Part shown: positions 1-8,710 of the stretch, piece after piece | Numbering within the stretch: the stretch's first letter is position 1 | Layout: each line of letters starts with the position of its first letter | NCBI RefSeq assembly: GCF_003391135.1 | Contig: NZ_CP031455.1 | Span: 620,001 to 684,000, forward strand | Origin: Streptoverticillium olivoreticuli subsp. olivoreticuli | GTDB taxonomy: Bacteria > Actinomycetota > Actinomycetes > Streptomycetales > Streptomycetaceae | Direction: 5' to 3' | DNA length: 64,000 nucleotides | Notes under the pieces: generated by a model | The model's input: the letters and a program-made list of their open reading frames with translations, nothing else | The model's database searches: none | What the model was told of the DNA's origin: nothing | Made by a program: the position numbers and the translations under genes

Positions 1-403
1 GATGACCGAGGAGCAGATCGACGCCAGGAGTCTTTGCCGCGTGGGACCTGATCAACGGGTCGAGGGTGCTGCGCCGAATGTTGTACGCGTACGGCAGCTC
101 GGGGCCCGCCGGTGCCGCCCTGGGCTCGATCCATCCCCATCGGGTGTACCAACGTGCCTCGTTGCGGACGGCTCCCGCCTTTTCGAGAGCGGGTATCAGG
201 CCGAGTTCGTCCAGCACCGGGTAGGCATTGGCCGTGATGGAGTGGGTGCAAAGCACCTTGTACGCTTCGGGGTCCGAGCGGCGTTCCAACAGTGCGACGC
301 GGACGCCGCGTCGAGCGAGCAAGACCGCCGCGGCGCTGCCGGCGAGGCCGGCTCCGCTGATGACGACGTCGTACTCGTATCCCGCGCTCTCAGGCCTGGT
401 CAT
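1..403 (-). CDS. FAD-dependent oxidoreductase, N-terminal part (cut by window edge)
   Basis: The frame is open from ATG at 403 to the left edge, so only about 134 N-terminal residues are visible. They contain a dinucleotide-binding fold near residues 12-30 (VVISGAGLAGSAAAVLLARR), then an acidic strand end (LLERR), and the segment YNIRRSTLDPLIRS, which is typical of the PF01494/geranylgeranyl-reductase group of flavoproteins. These enzymes bind FAD and hydroxylate or reduce a substrate that cannot be named from this fragment. The next gene on the same strand is a cis-prenyltransferase 390 bp upstream, so a prenyl or terpenoid substrate is possible, but this is inference from position only. Confidence 0.8.
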   Translation of the reverse strand, partial: MTRPESAGYEYDVVISGAGLAGSAAAVLLARRGVRVALLERRSDPEAYKVLCTHSITANAYPVLDELGLIPALEKAGAVRNEARWYTRWGWIEPRAAPAGPELPYAYNIRRSTLDPLIRSHAAKTPGVDLLLGH

Positions 404-792
404 GTGCTGATCGCTCCCTTCGGGGTGCGGTGCCGTTTGTGGGAGTGGTGCGGTGCCAGTGCTGTCAGGGAACATGAGCAGTTGTCAAGAGTTGTGGATC
501 GGTTGATGTGTGATCAGGCTGCGGTGGCCTCCTCCGTACGGCGGACTCGACCGGCTTGAACACCATCGCCAGGGCGGCAGCCGGGCTGCCCGGCCTTCTC
601 CGCGTGCGCGCGGTCCTCGGCAAGTCGGAGGAGAACCGCTTGCGCTCGCCGGTGACCTTCGCGTGCTCCCCTGAGCATTGCTCAGTGGGAGTGCCCGGTG
701 GTGCGGGTGGAGGAGCGCATGGAGGAGTACGTGGCAGCGGCCCTGGATTCTCTCCTCGCCCATGAGCGGCTGGCGCACCTGGTGTGAGGGGG
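404..792. other. Intergenic region, no gene supported
   Basis: No frame shows a convincing protein between the prenyltransferase stop and the oxidoreductase start. The part next to 404-500 presumably holds the oxidoreductase promoter. No clear hairpin or operator was seen. Confidence 0.4.
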
Positions 793-1575
793 TTACTTGC
801 CGAAGCGTCGCTCACGCGCGGCGTACGCGCGCAGCGCCCGCAGGAAGTCCAGGCGGCGGAACGCGGGCCAGAAGCAGTCCACGAAGTGCATCTCGGCGTA
901 GGCGCTCTGCCACAGCAGAAAGCCGGACAGCCGTTGTTCACCGGAGGTACGGATGATGAAGTCGGTCTTGTCGCGGCCGGGGCCCGAGGAGTACAGGTGC
1001 TTCGAGATGTGCTCGATGTCGAAGGTCTCCACTAGGTCGGCCGGGTCGCCGCCGGCGGCGATGTGCGCCTCGAACGCTGCCTTCACCGCGTCCACGATCT
1101 CGCGGCGGCCGCCGTACCCGACCGCGACGTCGACCCGGAGCCCGCCCGTCCCGGCGCTCCGGGCCGCGGTCTCCTTCAGCCTCCGGTTGCTGCCGCCGGG
1201 CAGCAGGTCGAGCGAGCCGATGACCTCGACCTCCCACGGCAGGCCGGGCGCGCAGATGTCCCGCACGGTCTCCTCGATGATCTCGATCAGGGGCCTCAGT
1301 TGCTCGGGCGGCCGGTGCAGGTTGTCGTCGGAGAGCATGAACAGGGTCACGTGCTCGATCCGCGCGGCCACGCACCAGCGCAGGAACTCCTGCACCTTCG
1401 CGCCGCCCACCCGGTATCCCTCGCAGAGGTCGTCGTGCCCGGCCTCCCGTGCCCACCGGCGGTTGCCGTCGAGCATGATCCCGACGTGCTGCGGGCGGGG
1501 CAGGTCCTCCAGTTTCCCGGCGAGGCGGCGGACGTACACCACCTCGAGAGCCGAGCGAATCGCTGACAGCACCAT
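793..1575 (-). CDS. cis-prenyltransferase (UPP synthase family isoprenyl transferase)
   Basis: 260 residues. It joins isopentenyl diphosphate to an allylic diphosphate with cis geometry. The family signature MLDGNRRWAR is at residues 34-43 with catalytic Asp36, and the C-terminal substrate motif RTSGEQRL begins at residue 209, followed by FLLWQSAYAE. Start: ATG 1575 has a GGAGG ribosome site 6 bases upstream; a longer frame to 1653 has no such support. The sequence is complete and of normal family length. Product length (short-chain or undecaprenyl) cannot be told from sequence. Streptomyces usually have two or three such paralogues, so this need not be the cell-wall enzyme. It is transcribed toward the oxidoreductase and divergently from the WD40 remnant. 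Confidence 0.92.
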   Translation of the reverse strand: MVLSAIRSALEVVYVRRLAGKLEDLPRPQHVGIMLDGNRRWAREAGHDDLCEGYRVGGAKVQEFLRWCVAARIEHVTLFMLSDDNLHRPPEQLRPLIEIIEETVRDICAPGLPWEVEVIGSLDLLPGGSNRRLKETAARSAGTGGLRVDVAVGYGGRREIVDAVKAAFEAHIAAGGDPADLVETFDIEHISKHLYSSGPGRDKTDFIIRTSGEQRLSGFLLWQSAYAEMHFVDCFWPAFRRLDFLRALRAYAARERRFGK

Positions 1576-1661
1576 CACGCCTCCACAGTCTGACCCACGG
1601 TCGACCACCGCGCTGAACGTACCAGCCCGGCCGTCAACTCCAGCTCCACACAAGGAGTTTT

Positions 1662-2332
1662 ATGCACACATTCGAACGCATCGAATCCGCGCTCAACGCC
1701 GTCCCATGGAATGAACCGAGCCAGTGCGCCCAGGCGTCCCGGGCTGCCCTGGCCGACGGCTCGCCGCACAACCGTCCACACCTGACGAGGCCCCTCGAGG
1801 CACAGGCTCTGGCTGATCGTTTCCCCCTCTGGTTTGTGTCACGCTGCGGCTGCTCCGATCTTCGCCGCGTCGTCGCAACCTTCCCCGGACAGTCGGCCAC
1901 CACATGGTCCGTGGCGTTCAGCCCGGACGGCCGTCTCCTCGCCACAGCAGGCTCCGACGGGGACATACGCCTTGGGACACCACCACACAGCGCAGCACCC
2001 AGACCCTCAGCGGCCACACCGGAGTCATCAAGACCCTGGCGTTCTCCCCTGACGGCCGCACCCTGGCCAGCGGCGGCGCCGACCGCACGATCCGCCTGTG
2101 GGACGCCGGCAGCCACCGGACCACCGCCATCCTGATCGGTCACGACGACACCATCGCCTCTCTCGCCGTCGCGCCCAACGGCCGCGCCCTGGCCACGGCG
2201 AGTTTGGACCGCACCAGCCGCCCCTGGGAACTCGACCCCGAAACCATCGCGAGCCGGGTCTGCTCCCTCAGCACCACCCAGCAGTGGCACAGCCTCCTCA
2301 CCGAACTGCCTCCCGGCACACCCTGCCTATAG
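1662..2332 (+). pseudogene. WD40-repeat protein broken by one frameshift
   Basis: ATG 1662 has a good AAGGAG site 4-5 bases upstream. The first frame runs through about 76 unrecognised residues into a WD40 blade (WSVAFSPDGRLLATAGSDGDIRL) and then loses the pattern at about 1972. The next frame continues at once with WDTTTQRSTQTLSGHTG, a second blade (TLAFSPDGRTLASGGADRTIRLWD), a third, and a C-terminal tail (SLLTELPPGTPC) common in Streptomyces WD40 proteins. One missing base between CGCCT and TGGGAC explains the break. With only three blades it is also much shorter than a full propeller, so it is probably a decayed remnant, or a sequencing error in a short gene. Confidence 0.7.
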
Positions 2333-2660
2333 GACCGCGCCGCCGGTCCGGTCCGAATGCCCGGGCTGGACCGGCCGCTTGACAAGCAGGTGAGGTCATA
2401 CCCCGTGTATGCGGGACCAGCGGGAGGGACCTCAAACTGAGCCGAGCATGTGAGGCTGGGGTGTGCCAGGTGGTCGCGAGGTCGGCTTCGGACCCACTTG
2501 CCGTCAAATGGCGGCTCTCACACTTCTCTTATGCCGCCTCGGCATGCTGGCCGGCATGTCCAGACCGGATTCAAAACGTTCTGATCGGTTGCCGTGGTCC
2601 GGACTCCCGGCGGAACTCACGCCGCGATCCGCGATAAACAGGGTGTCATCATGGGGGTGC
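2333..2660. other. Intergenic region upstream of the secreted glycosidase-like gene
   Basis: No gene is supported here. The open frame upstream of 2661 lacks protein-like features. This stretch presumably carries the promoter of the gene starting at 2661. Confidence 0.4.
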
Positions 2661-3668
2661 ATGTTGCCGAAGGACAGTCGCAGGCGAGCTGCAGCGGTCG
2701 TCGCCGCACTGACGGGCTTCGGGGTAGCGGCCTGTGGTACGGCCACAGCGGCCCCGTCACAGTCTCACGCTCATGCGGCGAACTATTTGTATACGTCCAT
2801 CGGGGAGTTCGACGCCAATGCCAAGCCGCTACTGGGGCGGCCTGACATCAAGGGCGTGCAGGTAGTGGTCCCGTGGGGGATGCTGGAGAAGGAGAAGAAT
2901 CGCTACGACTTCTCGGCTGTGGACCGGGTGGTGAGTCAGGTCGAGTCACAGCACAAGAAGTTGTTCCTCCAGATCCAGGACCGCTTCTTCGAGCCCCCGG
3001 CACGGGTTCCCGGGTATCTGCTGACCGATCCGAAATATGCAGGAGGGGTCACCCCGCAGCTCAACGACGACGGACCTGTACCCGGTCCACCCGGTTCCGT
3101 CGCGGCGCAGTGGAACAAGAACGTCCAGGACCGATTCCAGCATCTGCTGAAGGCGCTGGCACAGCGGTTCGACGGACGGGTCGCCGGCGTCAATCTTCCG
3201 GAGAGCTCGGTCTCCGTGGACACGGAGAAGGACAAGACTCACTTCACTTGTGACGCATACTTCAACGCGGAGCTGGAGAACGCGGCCTACGCCAAGAAGG
3301 TGTTCAAGACCAGCACCGTGGTGCAGTACATCAATTTCTGGCCGTGCGGCTGGGGCGATGAGAACGGCTACATGAAGCGGTCGTTCGAGTTCGCCAAGAA
3401 GCATGGGGTGGGGGTTGGCGGACCCGACCTGCTCCCGTACAACAAGCCGCATATGAACAACGCGTACCGGTTCTTGAACCAGTACCGAGGGCAGCTTGGT
3501 CTTGTGGCGATGGCCGTACAGGAACCCGACTTCGAATACACCAGTCCCGTCACAGGGAAGCCGTACACACGACAGGAGTTCGTCGACTTCGCCAACGACT
3601 ACCTGGGTGCGGACATCATCTTCTGGGCCACCTCCTCGCCGTGGCTCCACCAGGGCGCGAGCAAGTAG
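2661..3668 (+). CDS. Secreted lipoprotein with a glycoside-hydrolase-like TIM-barrel domain
   Basis: 335 residues from ATG 2661, with a purine-rich GGGGG just upstream; the open frame continues upstream but without protein character. The N-terminus is a lipoprotein signal: basic residues, hydrophobic stretch, lipobox VAAC with Cys25. The mature part opens with YLYTSIGEFDANAKPLL, then VQVVVPWGMLEKEKNRYDFSAVD and VAGVNLPESSVS, strand patterns seen in beta-galactosidase-like (GH42-type) barrels. Its substrate and its membership of a named family are not certain. It is probably anchored outside the membrane. A strong terminator follows 36 bp after the stop. Confidence 0.7.
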   Translation: MLPKDSRRRAAAVVAALTGFGVAACGTATAAPSQSHAHAANYLYTSIGEFDANAKPLLGRPDIKGVQVVVPWGMLEKEKNRYDFSAVDRVVSQVESQHKKLFLQIQDRFFEPPARVPGYLLTDPKYAGGVTPQLNDDGPVPGPPGSVAAQWNKNVQDRFQHLLKALAQRFDGRVAGVNLPESSVSVDTEKDKTHFTCDAYFNAELENAAYAKKVFKTSTVVQYINFWPCGWGDENGYMKRSFEFAKKHGVGVGGPDLLPYNKPHMNNAYRFLNQYRGQLGLVAMAVQEPDFEYTSPVTGKPYTRQEFVDFANDYLGADIIFWATSSPWLHQGASK

Positions 3669-3704
3669 AAGCTCCCACATCCGGGCCCCCAAAGGGGGAT
3701 CACG

Positions 3705-3738
3705 CCGGCCCGTCCCCGGTCGACCGGGGACGGGCCGG
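3705..3738. terminator. Perfect 17+17 palindrome, terminator
   Basis: The left arm CCGGCCCGTCCCCGGTC pairs base for base with the right arm GACCGGGGACGGGCCGG. It lies just after the glycosidase-like gene and before the convergent lipase, so it may serve both strands. There is no T-run, as is common in Streptomyces. Confidence 0.8.
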
Positions 3739-3913
3739 GCGGCAGTACGCCGCCACCGCCAGCCCCCGCTCAGCCCGACGGCAGGCTCCATGGGGCGGCC
3801 CATCATCGTGCCGTTGCCACCCCGCTGCGCCCGCACCGTGCACCCGACACCCCTGCCAGGCCCGGGCTTTTCCCAGTTCACGACCTTCTGCGACACGCTT
3901 CGGGCGACGTCAG

Positions 3914-5167
3914 TTATGGAGTTCGAGAGTCAGCCAGTTCTGACGCCGGGATATCCAGTGAGAATTCACCGCTCCGTGCCGGACCGGCACCCCAGTACGG
4001 ACCATTTTGCGAGTACTTCACGGATACGGAATACTTCCCACTCCCCGGAAGCCTCGCCCATTCGCCATGGAATTCACCGGCGCGTTCAACAGTATTGTCG
4101 GCAACGCTCCCCGTCGACACCACCGCGCCCTTGTATTTGACGACATGGGATTGCTCCGGAAGGCACTTGTAATTGCTCTTTGAGGTATACCAGACACCTC
4201 CCCACTTGTAGGCACAGTTCCGGACACGGGTTGTCGCGCGCGCTCTTCCATTTCCGTCTGTTTCCAGGCAGTGCTGTACGCGCGATTCCACCAGGCCGTC
4301 CCGGCCTTCGTAGTCGTACCCGTCACCGCAATACGTGTTCCCCCTCCGCGGAGTCACACCTTCGTAGGGGGAGGCAAGGAAATCCATGACCTTGTTCGCC
4401 ACCCATGGGTCCCTGTGGATCTCGTTGTGCCCCAGGCAGGGAGTAACGACATTGGTTGCGCCGTTGACGGCCGAGGTCCTGCCGGCTCTCACCGGGAAAT
4501 TGCTCGGCACTCCGCCGACGATCCCATCGCAGTAGTACCCGGGCAGTTCGTTGGTCCTGCCTTCTCCCACATTCGAGCGGAATGTGGCATACCGAGTCGG
4601 GCCCGGTGTGGATTTGGCCGGATCCTCTTCGCCCTCGTTCAGCTTCTTGACGAAAGCGGACCCTTCAGCCATCTCTGCACCCTGGACGGCCAGGGCGGTT
4701 CCATGGATCGGAGCAGCGATTCCCGCCCAGTGGGCGACCTGGGAGCTTCCTCCCATTTTTCTCAGATACCAGAGGGTGGACAAGCCGCCCATGGAATGAG
4801 CAACGATATCCACCTTCCCGTCAGGCGAGTTCTTCGCTTTTTCTTCGACGAACTTCTTGAGCTCGCCCGCGATCTCCTCGTTCCCCTTTTTTATCGAGTC
4901 GTAGCCCCAGGCGAAGAGTTCATCCTCGGCGTAGCCGGCGCTCCGGAAATACTTCTTCATGTCGTCAAACGTTGCGGGCTTACCGCTCCATCCATGGACG
5001 AATATGACAGGTCTGCGCCCTCCGTCCTGGCGAACGGCAGCATGCGCCGGTGGAGGCTGAACCTGGAACAGGATCGCAGTGACCGCGCCTGCGGCGACAA
5101 ACGAGATGAGGCGCTGTCGCACGTAGCGACCGTCCGGTTGGAACTTGCCGGAATGAGCCGATGACAT
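3914..5167 (-). CDS. Secreted lipase (alpha/beta hydrolase, LipA-type)
   Basis: 417 residues from ATG 5167, which has a strong GGAGGGGAAGG site. The signal peptide spans about residues 14-44 and ends PPAHA. The hydrolase core shows the oxyanion motif FVHGW (residues 56-60), the nucleophile elbow AHSMGG with Ser125, and candidate acid and base further on (WYLRK region, GHNEIHRDPW). The C-terminal third (from about residue 280) is cysteine-rich and resembles a secreted accessory domain rather than the catalytic core. It is expected to hydrolyse triacylglycerols or other esters outside the cell. A palindromic motif about 190 bp upstream is shared with the sphingomyelinase C gene at 7661, with a two-component system between them. 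Confidence 0.85.
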   Translation of the reverse strand: MSSAHSGKFQPDGRYVRQRLISFVAAGAVTAILFQVQPPPAHAAVRQDGGRRPVIFVHGWSGKPATFDDMKKYFRSAGYAEDELFAWGYDSIKKGNEEIAGELKKFVEEKAKNSPDGKVDIVAHSMGGLSTLWYLRKMGGSSQVAHWAGIAAPIHGTALAVQGAEMAEGSAFVKKLNEGEEDPAKSTPGPTRYATFRSNVGEGRTNELPGYYCDGIVGGVPSNFPVRAGRTSAVNGATNVVTPCLGHNEIHRDPWVANKVMDFLASPYEGVTPRRGNTYCGDGYDYEGRDGLVESRVQHCLETDGNGRARATTRVRNCAYKWGGVWYTSKSNYKCLPEQSHVVKYKGAVVSTGSVADNTVERAGEFHGEWARLPGSGKYSVSVKYSQNGPYWGAGPARSGEFSLDIPASELADSRTP

Positions 5168-5687
5168 GGAATTACCTTCCCCTCCATGGCTTGAGCACAT
5201 GGTTGAACAGATCCGCTGCGCCGCATGAGCGTCGAAGCCGGAAGACGAGGAGCGCGGCTTGACCGCCTCGCTCCGTTCCTCGTCCATCGCGAGAACCGTC
5301 GAATTGATCGTCTCCGGTCGGCCGACGCTGGGCATCGGTGTTAACCCGCAAGGAATCTGCGGGTTTCCCGCAGCCGGACGGACAGTTCACGCACGTCAGC
5401 GGCGGACTCCTGCCGCTACGCCGACAACACGTACTCCGCCGCGGTGCGCACCGCCGCCGTTGACCGCGGCACCGCATCGCGTAAGGCGCGGGTCAGGCCG
5501 GGGGGCCAGCCGACCAGGAGCGCGACGGCGGAGCGGGCGCATGCATGGATGGATGGCGAGGTGGCCATCGCCGCCTCCAGCACCAAGGTGGTCGCCCCGG
5601 CCGTGGCCGCCCTCGCTCCGCCTGGCCCTGACCGAACCGCGCACCCAGGCCGCCGCGCTCACCACGCCCTCACCGGGCCTCGGGCGC
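5168..5687. other. Lipase upstream region with operator and a decayed coding fragment
   Basis: Next to the lipase lies its promoter region with the palindromic site at 5345-5374. Further on, the minus strand between about 5560 and the stop at 5416 reads as plausible coding sequence (GLTRALRDAVPRSTAAVRT) with no start, probably the tail of a lost gene. It is not assignable to a family. Confidence 0.4.
5345..5374 (-). promoter_or_regulatory. Palindromic operator-like site upstream of the lipase
   Basis: Read in the lipase direction, the site contains GCTGCGGGAAACCCGCA, whose core TGCGGG-AAA-CCCGCA is a perfect 6-3-6 inverted repeat, followed 8 bases later by a further half-site TGCGGG. The same 17-base string occurs upstream of the sphingomyelinase C gene. 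Binding by the response regulator encoded between the two genes is inference. Confidence 0.65.
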
Positions 5688-6719
5688 TCACGCGCCGCGG
5701 CGACCGCCGAGGATCGGGATGGTGGCCCGCACCGTGGTGCCGCACCCGGTGCCGCCGGAGGTGAGGGAGAACGTCCCGCCGTACGCCTCGCACCGCCAGC
5801 GCATGCCCTCCACCCCGTACCCGGGTGCGGTCGTCGGCGAGGTGCGCGGCAGGCCGCGTCCGTCGTCGGTGACGGACAGCACGACGTGGTGGTGGCGGTA
5901 CGCCAGGGACACGCGCACCCTCTCCGCGTCGGCGTGCTTGACCACGTTGCTGAGGGCTTCCTGGACCACGCGGTAGACGGCGAGGCGCGCCTCGTCGTTC
6001 GCCATGGGCGCCCCGAGCCGGTCGCCCTGGATGTCGACGTCCACGATCAGCCCGTTCTCGGCCGCCACCCGCGCGGCGAGCGAGCGGACCGTCTCTGCCA
6101 GGTCCAGCCCGCGCAGGGCCACGGGGTGGAGGGTGGCGACGATGCTGCGGAGCACGGAGGCCAGTTCGTCGAGACGGCCCACGGCTGTTCGCGCGGACGC
6201 CCGCAGCGCGTCCGGGTCTTCTTCGGTGAGCGCCGCGTCGAGTTGCCGTCTTGTGAGGGCCAGAAGCTGGAGCACCTCGTCGTGGAGTTCTCCGGCCATC
6301 AGCCCCGCGTAGTGTTCCTGCCTGCCGATCAGCGCGCGGGCCCTGCCCTGCCCGAACAGCGCCCTGGCCTCGGGCCAGGCCAGCCCTGCGTACACCACCG
6401 CCACCAACAGGAAGGCCAACGCCGCGTACCCCACCTCCGCGCGGAACAGCCAGCTGCCGGCCAGGGCCCCGAAACCACAGGCCACCATGGCCAGCAGCAC
6501 ACGGACCTTCGGCATCGCGCGGACCATGACCGCCAGGACGCCGGTGGCCGAGGCGACGGTGAGGGCCGCGACGGGCTGGACGGGCAGCGGTTCCTGGGTG
6601 AGGGCGTCCACCGCGTACGCGACCGCTCCGAGGAGGGCCAGCGCCAGGCACAGGTCATGTACGCGGCCGAGGACGTGTGGCCGATGGATCGCGGAGCGCT
6701 CGCGTGAGCCGCTACCCAT
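5688..6719 (-). CDS. Sensor histidine kinase, NarL/DesK-type
   Basis: 343 residues. The N-terminal half has about four hydrophobic segments between residues 20 and 115, giving a membrane sensor with almost no extracellular domain. The dimerisation box ELHDEVLQLL carries the phospho-acceptor His146. The HATPase_c domain shows the N box EALSNVVKHA (254-263) and a DDGRG box (285-289). It would autophosphorylate on His146 and pass the phosphate to the regulator at 6712-7353. The kinase ATG overlaps the end of the regulator gene by 8 bases, so the two are translationally coupled. The signal is unknown; the flanking lipase and sphingomyelinase suggest membrane or lipid cues. Confidence 0.92.
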   Translation of the reverse strand: MGSGSRERSAIHRPHVLGRVHDLCLALALLGAVAYAVDALTQEPLPVQPVAALTVASATGVLAVMVRAMPKVRVLLAMVACGFGALAGSWLFRAEVGYAALAFLLVAVVYAGLAWPEARALFGQGRARALIGRQEHYAGLMAGELHDEVLQLLALTRRQLDAALTEEDPDALRASARTAVGRLDELASVLRSIVATLHPVALRGLDLAETVRSLAARVAAENGLIVDVDIQGDRLGAPMANDEARLAVYRVVQEALSNVVKHADAERVRVSLAYRHHHVVLSVTDDGRGLPRTSPTTAPGYGVEGMRWRCEAYGGTFSLTSGGTGCGTTVRATIPILGGRRGA

Positions 6720-7353
6720 GAGACCCCTGAGCCTCGTGGATCAGGCCGGTGCGCCGGGCGTAGGCGACGAGGTCGGCCCGTGTGACCAGGCCGAGACGGT
6801 TGCGCAGCGCGGCCCTGAGGCTCTCCACGGTGCGTACGCTCAGCGTCAGGCGCCCGGCGACCTCGCGGTTGGTGTGCCCGTCGGCCAGCAGCACCAGCAC
6901 CTGCTCCTCCCGCGGGCTCAACGCCTTCTGGGGCACCGGGACATGCGCCATGTCCGCCCCGAGCGGGGGCTGGACATAGCTTCCTCCGATGGCGACCGTA
7001 CGGGCCGCCAGGACCAGCTCGGGAACGGACGTGCTCTTCGACAAATAGCCCGATGCCCCTGCGGCCAGGGCCCCGCGCACGAGTGCCGCATCCTCGTACA
7101 TGCTGTGCACGAGGATTCCCATCTTCGGGGCGGCCGCCAGCAGTGCGGGAATTGCCGACAGCACCGGTCCGGATTCCAGCACCATGTCCAGCACGAGGAG
7201 ATCGGGGCGACTCGTGCTCACCAGGTCGATCGCCTCGGGTTCACCCGCGGCCTCCCCCACCACCACGAAACCTTCCGGTTCCAGCAGCGCCCGGGTACCG
7301 GCTCTCACCGTCAGGTGATCGTCGACCAGAACGACGGTCACGGGAGCGGTCAT
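6712..7353 (-). CDS. LuxR/NarL-type response regulator
   Basis: 213 residues from ATG 7353 (GGTGG upstream). The receiver domain has the acidic pair Asp11-Asp12, phospho-acceptor Asp56 in LLVLDMVL, and Lys106 in GYLSKST. The C-terminal HTH (about 143-200) begins LSPREEQVLVLLADGHTNREVAGRL, the standard LuxR-type DNA-binding domain. It lies upstream of and overlaps its partner kinase. The divergent intergenic region shared with the sphingomyelinase C gene contains the palindromic site at 7512-7540, which is therefore a natural candidate target for autoregulation and for control of both flanking hydrolase genes. Confidence 0.93.
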   Translation of the reverse strand: MTAPVTVVLVDDHLTVRAGTRALLEPEGFVVVGEAAGEPEAIDLVSTSRPDLLVLDMVLESGPVLSAIPALLAAAPKMGILVHSMYEDAALVRGALAAGASGYLSKSTSVPELVLAARTVAIGGSYVQPPLGADMAHVPVPQKALSPREEQVLVLLADGHTNREVAGRLTLSVRTVESLRAALRNRLGLVTRADLVAYARRTGLIHEAQGSHG

Positions 7354-7511
7354 CAACCACCATGTCCTGGGTATCGCATGGAAACCACGGCTCCTTGTGC
7401 GGGGACGGGACGCGTCCCACCCTCCGATACGCGACAACCACTGTCAACCATTCGCACGAACGGTAGTCGGAGCGTCGCGCCATGAATTCATCGCGCACCC
7501 GGCGACAGCAT

Positions 7512-7540
7512 GCTGCGGGAAACCCGCAAGAATCTTGCGG
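7512..7540 (+). promoter_or_regulatory. Palindromic operator-like site upstream of sphingomyelinase C
   Basis: The site holds GCTGCGGGAAACCCGCA (7512-7528), identical in 17 bases to the lipase site, overlapping a second inverted repeat CCGCAAGA-A-TCTTGCGG (7524-7540). It sits about 120 bp before the hydrolase start and about 160 bp before the divergent response-regulator start. Confidence 0.65.
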
Positions 7541-7660
7541 CATATCCCGGATGTGCGCGCGGACACAACGTTGGGATTCTCGATCCGCTCGGTTCTCGCT
7601 CCGCAAGGTCACAGGCGAGACCACCAGCCTCACCGAATCCGATCGGGAATGGAGAAGCAA

Positions 7661-8710
7661 GTGGCACTCAACCTCCCTCGCACAGCACTCGCGGTCACCG
7701 GGGCGGCGCTGCTGTTGTCCCAGCTGCCCATGGACACGGCAGCAGCCGCGAACAGTACCCCGTCCCTGAGCGTCATGGCGTTCAACGTGGAACAGCTGCC
7801 GTCCATCACCGATATCGCCGGCACCCCGGGCAGCGATCGCAAGGCCGAGCGGCGCGAGGCCGCGGCCGCGGTCATCAAGCGTGAGAACGCCGACGTCGTC
7901 GTGCTGGACGAAGCGTTCAACAAGTACGCCCAGGCGATGCGCAACATGGAACTGAAGGAGATCTACCCCTACCAGACAAAACTGGTCGGCGAATACTGCA
8001 GCGGATCCGACAAGTGGACGAGTTTCACGGGCAATTGCAGCAACTCTCCCTTTGTCGTCAACGGAGGTGTGACGATCCTCAGCAAGTACCCGATCCTCGA
8101 GTCCCACCAGCTCGTGTACAACAACTCCGACTCCAAGACCGCCGACTACAAGTCCAACAAGGGAGCGGCGCTCGCGCGCCTTTCCGTGAGCGGGAAATCG
8201 GTCTGGGTCGCGGGAACCCATCTGCAGGCGGACGAGACGGGGAGCAGCCCGGTCGAGAACACGCGCAAGGTCCGTCTCGAGCAGCTCAAGGAACTCAGGT
8301 CCTGGGCCTCGCAGAAGGCCAAGGGCGAGCCCGTCGTGGTCGCCGGCGACTTCAACGTCGAGTACTACACCACGGACCCGAAGAACGGTCACGCGCCCGG
8401 GGGCGTCAGCAGTGAGGTCGCCAAGGCGAACGAGGCACTCGGCGGGGTCCTCGCGACGCCGAACACCTCGGGATACACCTACGACATGGTGAACAACCCT
8501 CGCGCCAAGCTGCGCGACGAGAACAACCGCTACGCCAAGTACCGCAACCGGCTGGACTACATCGGCTACATCAAGGGGACGGGGACCCAGCCCTCCATCT
8601 CCGACGAGAAAATCGTGAGCTACGACGGGCTGCGCAAGGGAGGCGACCCCCTGGCCGAGATTCCCTCCGACCACCAACCAATCGTTTCCCGCGTAGCCGT
8701 CGGCAACTAG
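7661..8710 (+). CDS. Secreted sphingomyelinase C (EEP-fold phosphodiesterase)
   Basis: It splits sphingomyelin or related phospholipids into ceramide/diacylglycerol and the phospho-headgroup. I prefer GTG 7661 (349 residues) because GGAG lies 6 bases upstream; ATG 7649 would put GGGA only 2 bases away. A signal peptide ends near AAAA (residues 27-30). Endonuclease/exonuclease/phosphatase hallmarks are MAFNVEQLP at the start of the fold, VVVLDEAFN (metal-binding Glu), AGTHLQAD, VAGDFNVE, and the C-terminal SDHQPI catalytic Asp-His pair. The length fits bacterial sphingomyelinase C. It is divergent from the two-component genes and shares an upstream motif with the lipase at 3914. Confidence 0.88.
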   Translation: MALNLPRTALAVTGAALLLSQLPMDTAAAANSTPSLSVMAFNVEQLPSITDIAGTPGSDRKAERREAAAAVIKRENADVVVLDEAFNKYAQAMRNMELKEIYPYQTKLVGEYCSGSDKWTSFTGNCSNSPFVVNGGVTILSKYPILESHQLVYNNSDSKTADYKSNKGAALARLSVSGKSVWVAGTHLQADETGSSPVENTRKVRLEQLKELRSWASQKAKGEPVVVAGDFNVEYYTTDPKNGHAPGGVSSEVAKANEALGGVLATPNTSGYTYDMVNNPRAKLRDENNRYAKYRNRLDYIGYIKGTGTQPSISDEKIVSYDGLRKGGDPLAEIPSDHQPIVSRVAVGN

